Below, piece by piece: positions 1-8,312 of a stretch of DNA of 55,581 nucleotides. Position numbers and translations under genes: made by a program. The stretch covers positions 1 through 55,581 of the forward strand of contig UQLO01000017.1 in assembly GCA_900541865.1 (NCBI GenBank), written 5' to 3'. The stretch is from an uncultured Porphyromonadaceae bacterium. GTDB lineage: Bacteria; Bacteroidota; Bacteroidia; Bacteroidales; Muribaculaceae. Below the pieces are notes generated by a model, which did no database searches, was not told the origin of the DNA, and saw only the letters and a program-made list of their open reading frames with translations. The first letter of the stretch is position 1. Every line of letters starts with the position of its first letter.

Positions 1-1
1 A

Positions 2-337
2 AACTTGTCAAAGAACTCTTTGGCTACGAGGCCGGAGCCGCTTAGCCACATATCTAATTTTTTAACGAACTATTGTTGTAATTTAGATTTTGAATATCAA
101 TATTGGGATGGGAAAATTACAGACTGGTATACGACCCAATATGGAATCGATTTGTTCATAGATGGAAAATGCATGTGCTCGGTTCTAAGTATAGAAGGAC
201 TGCCGACTAATTCGTTGTACAAGTTATTTGAATTTGAGTATACTCTTTCACCCGAACCGCTGTACATATATACCGCTTGTTTCAACGGGGCCGACCTCAT
301 CTGGGATAAAGAAATAGACGAAGATGAGTATGAATAG
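2..337 (+). CDS. Partial hypothetical protein, AT-rich
   Basis: The frame is open from the left edge to a TAG at 335-337, so the gene probably begins outside the window; the only early in-frame initiator is TTG at 5. About 110 residues are visible, rich in Tyr, Trp and acidic residues, ending in an acidic tail (DEDEYE). There is no signal peptide, membrane segment or motif that I recognise. Base composition is much more AT-rich than the frd genes that follow, as often seen for laterally acquired small genes such as immunity-like proteins, but no function can be assigned. The first ~15 codons may not be coding if the true start lies further in. Confidence 0.5.
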   Translation, partial: NLSKNSLATRPEPLSHISNFLTNYCCNLDFEYQYWDGKITDWYTTQYGIDLFIDGKCMCSVLSIEGLPTNSLYKLFEFEYTLSPEPLYIYTACFNGADLIWDKEIDEDEYE

Positions 338-480
338 ACCCAGGCTGTGAAAGTTTATCTACAATTTTCTATTCAGCCTAAGAGCAAATATCGCACTTTA
401 GATTGCAGCCCTGAGTTCGCATCGTGCGCACGCAGGGGCGCTTGCAAGGGGGGTTAATAAAGAAAAATTTCGGCAAATAG

Positions 481-511
481 TTGGGGAGTTGTGGGATAAT
501 TCTTAAATTTG
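481..511 (+). promoter_or_regulatory. Bacteroidetes-type promoter for frdCAB
   Basis: The -7 box TAAATTTG lies at 504-511 (consensus TAnnTTTG) with a weak -33 TTGG at 481-484, 19 bp upstream. The predicted leader before the frdC ATG at 600 is about 80 nt. The rest of 338-599 holds no gene that I can see. Confidence 0.6.
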
Positions 512-599
512 CACACCGAATGCCTTGTGCAGCCGGGAGAACACAAATTCAATCCGAAAGAACAAACAATTCACAAATCAATAAAAACTTCATCATTTT

Positions 600-1673
600 A
601 TGTGGTTAACATGCTCATCTATAGGACGTAAGTTCGTGATGGCCCTCACCGGCGTCTGCCTCGTCCTATTTGTAACGTTTCACTGCCTGATGAATTCAGT
701 AGCCCTGTTCTGGCCGGGAGCATACAATGCTATCTGTCAGTTCCTTGGCGCCAACTGGTATGCGCTTGTGGCCTCGATGGGTCTTGCAGCGCTGTTCATC
801 ATCCACATCATCTATGCCCTGTGGCTGACGGTTCAGAACCGCAAGGCCCGTGGCAATGACCGCTACGCCGTCAACAGCCGTCCTCCGCAGGTAGAATGGT
901 CTTCGAAGAACATGCTCGTACTGGGCATCGTGGTAGTAGCCTTCCTTGGTCTTCACCTGGTACAGTTCTGGGCCAAGATGCAGCTTCAGGAGCTGCGCAG
1001 CCACGAGCTGACGGCCTTCCCGGTAGTGGAGGGTGTTCCTGCCGACCCGCAGTACGGCACCATCTTCCTTCAGATGGCCTTCTCGCAGTGGTGGACGCTG
1101 GTTGTTTATATCATCGGCTTCGTAGCGCTGTGGTTCCACATGAACCATGGTTTCTGGAGCATGTTCCACACCGTTGGTTGGGACAGCAATATCTGGATTG
1201 AGCGCCTCAAGAAAATCGGCTGCTGGTGGACCTCCATCGTAGTGGCTCTGTTCATCGCCCAGGCCATTGTCTTCACCGTGCAGGCCAACAAGAAGTACTA
1301 CACCACCGACGAAGCACTCAAGGTTCAGTACGTAGAGGGTCTTACCGAGCACGTGCAGCCCCTGGTGGAGGAATTCCTTCAGGAGTATCAGCCCGTTATG
1401 CAGCAGGCTCAGATGACAGGCTCGGAGCTGCCCATCCAGAACTTCATCCAGCAGAAGGGCGACTACTATATGAGCCGCCTGGAGCCGGCCGTCAATGCCG
1501 CAGTGGCCATGAACGCAACGGACGCAAACCAGTTCCTGATTTACGCCTACCAGATCGTTCAGCAAATCAACCACTACCGCCCGTCGCTGCAGCCCGCCCA
1601 GCAGGTGCCCGCAGTAGCGCTGCCGGAAGCCGTTGAAGAAACCGAAGTGGAAGTAGAACCTACAAACGAATAA
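600..1673 (+). CDS. frdC: Fumarate reductase/succinate dehydrogenase cytochrome b subunit with long C-terminal extension
   Basis: Membrane anchor of the quinol:fumarate reductase/succinate dehydrogenase complex, carrying haem b and the menaquinone site. Five hydrophobic helices are visible, at about residues 10-35, 53-77, 103-125, 158-180 and 205-228. Candidate haem ligands are the His in VTFHC, IIHII, GLHLVQ and WFHMNH. The core is the usual ~230 residues, but the protein runs to 357. The extra ~128 residues are hydrophilic, Gln/Glu-rich and probably helical, ending in a Pro/Val/Glu-rich tail. With five helices and a cytoplasmic N-terminus the extension would be periplasmic (inference). It is first in a C-A-B operon, 15 bp before frdA, the usual Bacteroidetes order. 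Confidence 0.93.
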   Translation: MWLTCSSIGRKFVMALTGVCLVLFVTFHCLMNSVALFWPGAYNAICQFLGANWYALVASMGLAALFIIHIIYALWLTVQNRKARGNDRYAVNSRPPQVEWSSKNMLVLGIVVVAFLGLHLVQFWAKMQLQELRSHELTAFPVVEGVPADPQYGTIFLQMAFSQWWTLVVYIIGFVALWFHMNHGFWSMFHTVGWDSNIWIERLKKIGCWWTSIVVALFIAQAIVFTVQANKKYYTTDEALKVQYVEGLTEHVQPLVEEFLQEYQPVMQQAQMTGSELPIQNFIQQKGDYYMSRLEPAVNAAVAMNATDANQFLIYAYQIVQQINHYRPSLQPAQQVPAVALPEAVEETEVEVEPTNE

Positions 1674-1688
1674 TCCCTACTCAGAGAT

Positions 1689-3716
1689 ATGGCACAGAAA
1701 ATCAACCTTGAGGGCATGATCGATTCCAGTCCTATCATGAAGGACTTCGCCGATATCGAATCGTGCAAACTCCCGGAGTACCAGATAGACTCCAAAATCC
1801 CGGAAGGTCCAATCGCTGAGAAATGGACCAACTACAAAGCCCACCAGCACCTTGTAAACCCCGCCAACAAGCGCAACCTCGACATCATCGTAGTCGGTAC
1901 CGGTCTTGCCGGCGCCTCCGCCGCCTCCACTCTGGGCGAGATGGGTTTCAACGTCTATAACTTCTGCATCCAGGACAGCCCCCGCCGCGCGCACTCCATC
2001 GCCGCACAGGGTGGCATCAACGCTGCCAAGAACTATCAGAACGACGGTGACTCGGTCTACCGTCTGTTCTACGACACTGTCAAGGGCGGCGACTTCCGCT
2101 CCCGCGAGGCCAACGTCTACCGTCTGGCCGAGGTGAGCAACAACATCATCGACCAGTGCGTGCAGCAGGGCGTTCCCTTCGCCCGCGAGTACGGCGGTCT
2201 GCTGGCCAACCGCTCCTTCGGCGGCGCTCAGGTTAGCCGTACGTTCTACGCCAAGGGTCAGACCGGCCAGCAGCTGCTGCTGGGCGCCTACTCCTCGCTG
2301 AACCGCCAGATCCAGAAGGGCACCGTGCGTTCCTTCAACCGCCGCGAGATGCTCGACATCGTAATCATCGACGGCCGCGCACGAGGCATCATCGTCCGCA
2401 ACCTCATCACCGGCGAAATAGAGCGCTATGCCGCCCACGCCGTTGTTCTGGCCACCGGTGGCTATGGTCGCGCTTTCTTCCTGAGCACCAACGCCATGGG
2501 CTGCAACGGCTCCGCCGCCGTGCAGGCCTTCAAGAAGGGCGCCTACCTTGCCAACCTCGCCTTTACGCAGATTCATCCCACCTGTATCCCCGTTCACGGC
2601 GAAGACCAGAGCAAGCTCACCCTGATGAGCGAGTCGCTTCGCAACGACGGCCGCATCTGGGTGCCCAAAAAGAAAGAGGACGCCGAAGCCATCCGCGCCG
2701 GCAAGAAGAAACCTACCGACATTCCCGACGAAGACCGCGACTTCTATCTGGAGCGCCGCTATCCCGCCTTCGGCAACCTCTGCCCGCGCGACATCGCCTC
2801 GCGCGCCGCTAAGGAACGCTGCGACGCCGGCTACGGCGTAGGTACCGGCAACGCCGTATACCTCGACTTCAAGTACGCCATCGAGCGTCTGGGCGAAGAC
2901 GTTGTCCGCGACCGCTACGGCAACCTCTTCGACATGTACCAGATGATTTCGGACGACAACCCCTACCACACCCCGATGATGATCTTCCCCGCTTCCCACT
3001 ACACCATGGGCGGCATCTGGGTAGACTACGAGCTTCAGACCTCGATCAAGGGTCTGTTCGCTATCGGCGAGTGCAACTTCTCCGACCACGGTGCAAACCG
3101 CCTCGGTGCTTCCGCTCTTATGCAGGGTCTTGCCGACGGCTACTTCGTGCTCCCCTACACCATGCAGAACTACCTGAGCGACCAAATCAAGGTGCCCCGC
3201 TTCCGCACCGACGCTCCCGAGTTCGACCAGGCAGAGAAGAACGTGCGCGAGCGCATCGAGCGTCTGATGAAAATCGGCGGCACTAAGAGCCCTGACGAAA
3301 TCCACAAGCGCCTGGGCCACGTGATGTGGAACCTGGTGGGCATGGGACGCACCCTGCAGAGCCTTGTCCGCGCCGTCGACGAAATCGAAGAAGTGCGCAA
3401 GGAATTCTACAGCGACCTGCGCGTTGTAGGCCGCGCCGACGACCTCAACACCGAGCTCGAAAAGGCACTCCGCCTGGAGGACTTCCTGGTAATCGCCAAG
3501 ATGATGGCCATCGACGCCCTCAACCGCAACGAAAGCTGCGGCGCTCACTTCCGCGAAGAGTACCAGACTCCCGACGGTGAAGCCGCACGCCGCGACGACG
3601 AATACATGTACGTAAGCTGCTGGAAATACACCGGCGACAACGAGAAGCCCGTTCTGCTCAAGGAACCCCTCAAGTACGAGGCTATCCAGGTGCAGACCCG
3701 CAACTATAAATCCTGA
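1689..3716 (+). CDS. frdA: Fumarate reductase/succinate dehydrogenase flavoprotein subunit
   Basis: Catalytic FAD subunit interconverting fumarate and succinate at the cytoplasmic face of the inner membrane. The Rossmann FAD-binding motif GTGLAGASAAS is at residues 70-80. The His and Gln-Gly-Gly of AHSIAAQGG (101-109) match the covalent-FAD region. HPTCIP lies in the substrate domain, and GANRLGASAL near the C-terminal FAD contact. At 675 residues it matches the long Bacteroidetes/epsilonproteobacterial type rather than the ~590-aa E. coli enzyme. It sits between frdC and frdB in one operon. In gut Bacteroidales this complex normally works as fumarate reductase in the anaerobic succinate pathway; direction cannot be read from sequence. 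Confidence 0.97.
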   Translation: MAQKINLEGMIDSSPIMKDFADIESCKLPEYQIDSKIPEGPIAEKWTNYKAHQHLVNPANKRNLDIIVVGTGLAGASAASTLGEMGFNVYNFCIQDSPRRAHSIAAQGGINAAKNYQNDGDSVYRLFYDTVKGGDFRSREANVYRLAEVSNNIIDQCVQQGVPFAREYGGLLANRSFGGAQVSRTFYAKGQTGQQLLLGAYSSLNRQIQKGTVRSFNRREMLDIVIIDGRARGIIVRNLITGEIERYAAHAVVLATGGYGRAFFLSTNAMGCNGSAAVQAFKKGAYLANLAFTQIHPTCIPVHGEDQSKLTLMSESLRNDGRIWVPKKKEDAEAIRAGKKKPTDIPDEDRDFYLERRYPAFGNLCPRDIASRAAKERCDAGYGVGTGNAVYLDFKYAIERLGEDVVRDRYGNLFDMYQMISDDNPYHTPMMIFPASHYTMGGIWVDYELQTSIKGLFAIGECNFSDHGANRLGASALMQGLADGYFVLPYTMQNYLSDQIKVPRFRTDAPEFDQAEKNVRERIERLMKIGGTKSPDEIHKRLGHVMWNLVGMGRTLQSLVRAVDEIEEVRKEFYSDLRVVGRADDLNTELEKALRLEDFLVIAKMMAIDALNRNESCGAHFREEYQTPDGEAARRDDEYMYVSCWKYTGDNEKPVLLKEPLKYEAIQVQTRNYKS

Positions 3717-3771
3717 TTCCGAACCACGTGGCCGCTTCCGGGCGGCCTGTCAGACAAAGTAAACTTCAAAA

Positions 3772-4527
3772 ATGGAAAATACAATCAGCGTAAAACTGAA
3801 AATATGGCGTCAACGTGGTCCCAAGGAAAAAGGCCAGTTCGTCAACTACTCGCTCGACAACGTTTCCACCGGCAGCTCCTTCCTGGAGATGCTCGACATG
3901 CTCAACCAGCAGCTCGTTGAGAAAGGCGAGGAACCCGTTGTCTTCGACAGCGACTGCCGCGAAGGCATCTGCGGCATGTGCTCTCTGTACATCAACGGCC
4001 ATCCCCATGGCCCGGTGCAGGGCATCACTACCTGCCAGCTCCACATGCGTAAGTTCAACAACGGCGACACCATCACCATCGAGCCCTGGCGCTCGGCGGC
4101 TTTCCCCGTGATCCGCGACCTTATGGTCGACCGCAACGCCTTCGACAAAATCCAGCAGGCCGGCGGCTACGTCAGCTTCAACTGCGGCGGTGCTCAGGAT
4201 GCCAACAACCTGCCCATCAGCAAGGAAGTTGCCGACACTGCCATGGATTCGGCAACCTGCATAGGCTGCGGCGCATGCGTGGCAGCATGCAAGAACGGTT
4301 CCGCCATGCTCTTCGTATCGGCTAAGGTAAGCCAGTTCGCTCTGCTGCCCCAGGGTCAGGTGGAGCGCAAACGCCGCGCCCGCGCCATGGTACGCAAGAT
4401 GGACGAACTCGGCTTCGGCAACTGCACCAACACCGGTGCCTGCGCCGCTGAGTGCCCCAAGAACATCCCGCTGAGCAACATCGCACGCCTCAACCGCGAA
4501 TTTATCGTGGCAAAGTGCAGCGAGTAA
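3772..4527 (+). CDS. frdB: Fumarate reductase/succinate dehydrogenase iron-sulfur subunit
   Basis: Electron-transfer subunit linking the FrdA flavin to the FrdC haem/quinone site. The N-terminal plant-ferredoxin-like domain has cysteines 62, 67, 70 and 88 for the [2Fe-2S] cluster (DCREGICGMC). The C-terminal domain has CIGCGACVAAC (163-173) followed by CTNTGACAAEC (218-228), supplying the ligands of the [4Fe-4S] and [3Fe-4S] clusters. At 251 residues the length is normal. It is last in the frdCAB operon, 55 bp after frdA, and is followed by a strong terminator. Confidence 0.97.
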   Translation: MENTISVKLKIWRQRGPKEKGQFVNYSLDNVSTGSSFLEMLDMLNQQLVEKGEEPVVFDSDCREGICGMCSLYINGHPHGPVQGITTCQLHMRKFNNGDTITIEPWRSAAFPVIRDLMVDRNAFDKIQQAGGYVSFNCGGAQDANNLPISKEVADTAMDSATCIGCGACVAACKNGSAMLFVSAKVSQFALLPQGQVERKRRARAMVRKMDELGFGNCTNTGACAAECPKNIPLSNIARLNREFIVAKCSE

Positions 4528-4547
4528 GGCTTTAGCTCCCTCCATAA

Positions 4548-4582
4548 AGCGGGCGCCCCGACGCGGGCGCCCGCTCTTTTTT
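4548..4582 (+). terminator. Rho-independent terminator after frdB
   Basis: An 11-bp perfect GC-rich stem (AGCGGGCGCCC at 4548-4558 with its complement at 4565-4575, 6-nt loop) is followed by a T run at 4577-4582. The stem sequence is nearly repeated in the terminator after efp. Confidence 0.9.
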
Positions 4583-4662
4583 AAGAAGCCTGTAAAACAA
4601 AAGGGGACCTCGGGCCGTTTTAATTTCGTTAAATCACTTTCAACTATTCATCACGCTTAGCC

Positions 4663-6978
4663 ATGAGGGCTTTAAAGTGCTTTTTTATCCTACTGTCTCT
4701 CTTTCTGACGGCAGCCCCTGCGTCCCGAGCCGGGACGCAGGGCCCGCACCAGAGCGTCGGCCTGGTGCTCAGCGGCGGCGGCGCCAAGGGTATTGCCCAC
4801 GTTGGCGTCATCAAAGCTTTCGAAGACAACGGAATACCCATCGACTACGTGTCCGGCACCAGCATGGGAGCCATCATCGGCGCGCTCTACGCCTGCGGCT
4901 ACACTCCCGAGGAGATGATGGCTTTGCTGACCTCGCAGTACTTCGCAAACCTCTCCACGGGTACCCTCGACCCCTCGCTGGAGTACTACTTCACGCGCGA
5001 ACCCGCCTCCCCGCGCATGTTCAAGATTCCGCTGGGTACCTCCGGAACCCCCGACTCTGTTTTCAACCCTCAGAGCCTGATTAACCCCATGCCGATGGAC
5101 TTCGGCTTCATGGAGATTTTCGCGCCTTACACCGCCCAGTGCGGCGGCGACTTCAACCGCCTTATGGTGCCCTTCCGCTGCGTGGCTTCCGACGTGGTGG
5201 GACGCCGGGCATACGTGATGCGCGGCGGCTCGCTGGCTTCGAGCGTGCACGCTTCGATGAGCTTTCCGCTCATATTTCAGGCAACCCGCATCGACGGCAC
5301 CATTCTCTACGACGGGGGCATCTACGACAACTTTCCGGTCGACGTGATGCGCCGTGACTTCGCTCCTTCCATCGTACTGGGCATCGACGTCGGCACTCCC
5401 GACAAAGGTGAACCCAATTCATATATGCGCCAGCTCGACCTGTTGGTGACCGAGCCGCAGAACAAAGAAATCCCCGACTCGGTAGGTATGCGCATCCACG
5501 TTGACCTCAGCGACTTCAGCTTGCTCGACTTCCCGATGGCGCAGGCCATCTACGAGCGAGGCTACCGTCGCGCTCTCGAAATGATGGACTCGGTCAAGGC
5601 CCGCGTCCATACCCGGGTCGCCCCCGATGCAAGGCGTCTCAAGCGCGCCATGTTCAAAAGCCGCACTCCATATCTGCGCTTCGACAGCGTGAGCGTCGTC
5701 GGCGGCACGCCGGCGCAAAATGAGTATGTGCGCTACCTCTTCCGACCCTCCAAGGGCTGCGACACCATCGGCTCCGACCATGCCCGACTCGCTTTCTACC
5801 GCGCCCTGTCGTCGGGGAAGTTCTCCATGCTCCATCCGCAGGCCTTCTACAACGATACCACCGGACTGTTCCGCATGGACATCCACACTCAGGTTAAAAG
5901 CCGCTTCAGCGCAGGCTTCGGCGGTTATATCACCTCCACGAACAATAGTTTTCTATATCTTAGCGCCGAGTACCGCAGTCTGAGTTTCAGCTCCGTCAAT
6001 ACCTCTTTGGAGGCATGGATCGGTCAAAGCTACATGGCGGGGCTGCTTCGCGGAAGCATCTTCCTCCACACTCCCCTGCCCTCTGCATTCTTCTTTGAGG
6101 CTTCGGCCCAGCGCCGCCGCTATTCGCAGACCGACCGCATTTTCTACCGCGACGACGAGCCCGCCGCCGTTGCCGCCCACCAGTACTTCGGCAAAATAGG
6201 CTTCTCGCTGGCCGCCGGCCGCAGCGGCAGCCTCGACGCCGGTATCGGCGTGGGCCACCTGTACAACTCTTTCTACGGCAACCTCGCCGATGCCGTCGAT
6301 CTGACCAAGGGCCGCGACGGCATAAAACTCAATCTGGGCCAAGTATTCGTCAAGTACAGCACTTCGACCCTCGACCATGTGAGCTACCCCACATCAGGCC
6401 GCAGCCTGACAGTCTGCGCGGCCGGTGTCGGCGGCCGCTCCCATTTCGACAGCCGGACCATGCCCACCCTGGAGGACACCAACCGGCGCCGATTCTGGGC
6501 GCGAGCCTCCGCCGACTACCGCAACTACCTGACCGTGACCCGCAAATGGGCATTGGGTATCGAGGCCTCGTCGGTGCTCACCTCCATGCCGCTGCTCGAA
6601 AGCTATTACGCCGCCAAGAGCGTATCACCGGTGTTCACGCCAACCCCGGCCAGCAACAACAACTTCCACGCCGGCTATCGCAACAACAGCTTCGTGGCCG
6701 CCGGGCTCGTGCCGGTATGGATTCCACGCGACGGCCTCACCGTGCGCCTCAACGCCTACGCCTACATGCCCCTGCGACGCATCCTCGAAGTACCCGGAGG
6801 AGCCGCCCGCTACAGCAAGCACTGGTTCGGCACAGTCGACTTCTTCGGCGAGCTCGCCGTGAACTACCGCCTGCCCTTTGCCGACGTCACCGCCTACGGC
6901 AACTACGACGGCACCCGCGGCCGCTTCAACTTCGGTCTCTCCCTGGGCATGTATATCACCGCACCCAAATTCCTCTGA
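4663..6978 (+). CDS. Patatin-like phospholipase with C-terminal outer-membrane beta-barrel
   Basis: Predicted outer-membrane protein: an N-terminal signal peptide (about 1-23), a patatin-type lipid acyl hydrolase domain (about 31-310), a POTRA-like segment (about 330-405) and a BamA/TamA-type barrel to the C-terminus. The catalytic Ser-Asp dyad is intact: S67 in GTSMG and D217 in DGG; the oxyanion loop GGGAKG is at 38-43. This architecture resembles the PlpD/type Vd autotransporter-like family, in which a lipase is joined to a barrel. It stands alone between terminators and the proC promoter region. Its TGA stop is followed at once by an AT-rich heptamer repeat (6981-7001). The barrel assignment rests on pattern and position, not on a computed model. 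Confidence 0.87.
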   Translation: MRALKCFFILLSLFLTAAPASRAGTQGPHQSVGLVLSGGGAKGIAHVGVIKAFEDNGIPIDYVSGTSMGAIIGALYACGYTPEEMMALLTSQYFANLSTGTLDPSLEYYFTREPASPRMFKIPLGTSGTPDSVFNPQSLINPMPMDFGFMEIFAPYTAQCGGDFNRLMVPFRCVASDVVGRRAYVMRGGSLASSVHASMSFPLIFQATRIDGTILYDGGIYDNFPVDVMRRDFAPSIVLGIDVGTPDKGEPNSYMRQLDLLVTEPQNKEIPDSVGMRIHVDLSDFSLLDFPMAQAIYERGYRRALEMMDSVKARVHTRVAPDARRLKRAMFKSRTPYLRFDSVSVVGGTPAQNEYVRYLFRPSKGCDTIGSDHARLAFYRALSSGKFSMLHPQAFYNDTTGLFRMDIHTQVKSRFSAGFGGYITSTNNSFLYLSAEYRSLSFSSVNTSLEAWIGQSYMAGLLRGSIFLHTPLPSAFFFEASAQRRRYSQTDRIFYRDDEPAAVAAHQYFGKIGFSLAAGRSGSLDAGIGVGHLYNSFYGNLADAVDLTKGRDGIKLNLGQVFVKYSTSTLDHVSYPTSGRSLTVCAAGVGGRSHFDSRTMPTLEDTNRRRFWARASADYRNYLTVTRKWALGIEASSVLTSMPLLESYYAAKSVSPVFTPTPASNNNFHAGYRNNSFVAAGLVPVWIPRDGLTVRLNAYAYMPLRRILEVPGGAARYSKHWFGTVDFFGELAVNYRLPFADVTAYGNYDGTRGRFNFGLSLGMYITAPKFL

Positions 6979-6980
6979 GG

Positions 6981-7001
6981 AATTGATAATTGATAATCGG
7001 G
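6981..7001 (+). repeat. Post-stop heptanucleotide repeat, copy 1
   Basis: Two ATTGATA units (after a leading A) and then ATCGGG, beginning 2 bp after the patatin gene's TGA. The same 21 bases occur in inverse orientation at 25186-25206, across the stop codon of the phosphatase gene, so both copies have the same polarity relative to transcription. Confidence 0.8.
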
Positions 7002-7070
7002 ATTCATCGCGGGTCATCACGATTTATCCCGGTTCCACGCGGTTTATCCCCATTTATCGGGATTTATCAG
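7001..7070. repeat. Seven degenerate 10-bp tandem units
   Basis: Consecutive decamers show a common pattern close to GATTTATCCC: GATTCATCGC, GGGTCATCAC, GATTTATCCC, GGTTCCACGC, GGTTTATCCC, CATTTATCGG, GATTTATCAG. The period equals about one DNA helical turn. The array ends about 33 bp before the -7 box of proC, so it could be a phased protein-binding region; no function is known to me. Confidence 0.7.
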
Positions 7071-7102
7071 CGTCCGGGATGCCGGATTCGGAGTTTTTTG
7101 AG

Positions 7103-7110
7103 TAATTTTG
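7103..7110 (+). promoter_or_regulatory. Promoter -7 box of proC-ssb
   Basis: TAATTTTG matches the Bacteroidetes -7 consensus exactly, but no clear -33 element lies 19-21 bp upstream. The proC ATG begins only 4 bp downstream at 7114, implying an almost leaderless message. Confidence 0.6.
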
Positions 7111-7113
7111 CGT

Positions 7114-7902
7114 ATGGAAAAGAAGTACGACACGCCGGTGCTGGTGCTTGGCGCCGGAAATATCGGCTCCGCCATGGCGCGGGGCATTGCGGCCGGTGGT
7201 CGCAAAGTGGTGGTTTACAACCGTTCGCTGGGCCGCCTGAAGGCTTTTGAGGGCGCCGAAAACATCGAGTGCACAACAAATATCGACCAAGCGCTCGCTG
7301 CCGTGCCCTGGCTGGCCTTGATTTGCGTGGAGACGGAGGCTGTAGCAGAATTAGCCGCCGCTATCGCTCCGCATGCCGCCGCAAAGGGTATGATTGTGGG
7401 CTCCTGCGCGGCCGTACCTACCATTGCCGACATCGAGCAGGCCTTGGCCATTGCCGATGCCCGGATAGCCCGCGTGCTGCCCAATATTGCCGCCACATGC
7501 GGAAGTAGCGTCAACCTGCTGGCCCATAAAGGTCTGGACGAAGCCGACCTCGCCGCCCTCCACAGCGCCCTGGAGCACACCGGAAGCACATTCGACGTGC
7601 CCGAACGCCTCTTCGGCCCGGCTATGAGCCTGAGCAGCTGTGGGATAGCCTTTGCCCTGCGCTACGTTCGCGCTCAGACCGAAGCCGCTGTAGCACTTGG
7701 CATGGCTCCGGCGCTGGCGGCAAGCATATGCGGCGCCACCCTGGCCGGAACCGCCGCTCTGGTTGCCACCGGAGAGCATCCCGAAGCACTCGTCGACCGC
7801 GTCACAACCCCCGGCGGCCTGACTATACGCGGCCTCAACGCCATGGAGGACGCCGGTTTCACCCGCGCCGTAATGGCAGGCGTAAAAAATGCAGTACGAT
7901 GA
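7114..7902 (+). CDS. proC: Pyrroline-5-carboxylate reductase
   Basis: Last step of proline synthesis: NAD(P)H reduction of 1-pyrroline-5-carboxylate in the cytoplasm. The N-terminal Rossmann motif GAGNIGSAMARG starts near residue 13. The C-terminal dimerisation domain contains the conserved family segments LFGPAMSLSSCGIAF and VTTPGGLTIRGL. The 262-residue length is typical. I chose ATG 7114 over the in-frame TTG at 7108 because the TTG lies inside the -7 promoter box. The TGA overlaps the ssb ATG (ATGA, 7899-7902), so translation is probably coupled. Confidence 0.94.
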   Translation: MEKKYDTPVLVLGAGNIGSAMARGIAAGGRKVVVYNRSLGRLKAFEGAENIECTTNIDQALAAVPWLALICVETEAVAELAAAIAPHAAAKGMIVGSCAAVPTIADIEQALAIADARIARVLPNIAATCGSSVNLLAHKGLDEADLAALHSALEHTGSTFDVPERLFGPAMSLSSCGIAFALRYVRAQTEAAVALGMAPALAASICGATLAGTAALVATGEHPEALVDRVTTPGGLTIRGLNAMEDAGFTRAVMAGVKNAVR

Positions 7903-8234
7903 ACAAAGTAATCCTACTTGGCAACGTCGGCCACGACCCGCGCATGCGCATGGCCGGCGAAGTGCCACTGGCCGAATTCAGCCTCGCCACCAACGAGCAC
8001 CGACGCACACGAGGCGCCGACGGGCGCGAAACCGACACTGAGATAACCGAGTGGCACCGAATCGTCATGATGGGCCGCGCCGCCGAGTACGCCGAGAAAT
8101 ACATCCGAAAGGGAACTCGTCTGCTCGTCGAAGGCAAACTGCGCACCCGCGTCTGGGAGGACCACAACACCCTCAAACACTCCGTGACCGAAATCTACGT
8201 CGACTCCTTCGAACTCCTCCCACGCGGCCAATAA
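7899..8234 (+). CDS. ssb: Short single-stranded DNA-binding protein without acidic tail
   Basis: OB-fold SSB of 111 residues. It opens MNKVILLGNVGHDP and carries the family core (LAEFSLATNE, TEWHRIVMMGRAAEYAEKYIRKGTRLLVEGKLRTR). It ends right after the last OB strand (VDSFELLPRGQ), so the flexible linker and the acidic DDDIPF-type tip that recruits repair and replication proteins are absent. It may be an accessory SSB rather than the main replicative one, since Bacteroidetes often carry several. It overlaps proC by 4 bp. No ribosome-binding sequence of its own is evident, which fits coupling to proC. Confidence 0.9.
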   Translation: MNKVILLGNVGHDPRMRMAGEVPLAEFSLATNEHRRTRGADGRETDTEITEWHRIVMMGRAAEYAEKYIRKGTRLLVEGKLRTRVWEDHNTLKHSVTEIYVDSFELLPRGQ

Positions 8235-8312
8235 ACGCACCGACACTTGCTACAACGTTTTTGCAGCAAAAATCAAAAAAAGAGATATCTAAGTCCTATT
8301 GTCTGGAGATAG

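Noticed and set aside
1677..3548. 623-codon open frame antisense to frdA
   Set aside because: Shadow of GC-biased codon use on the true strand; low-complexity Val/Ala/Gly/His-rich product without domains.
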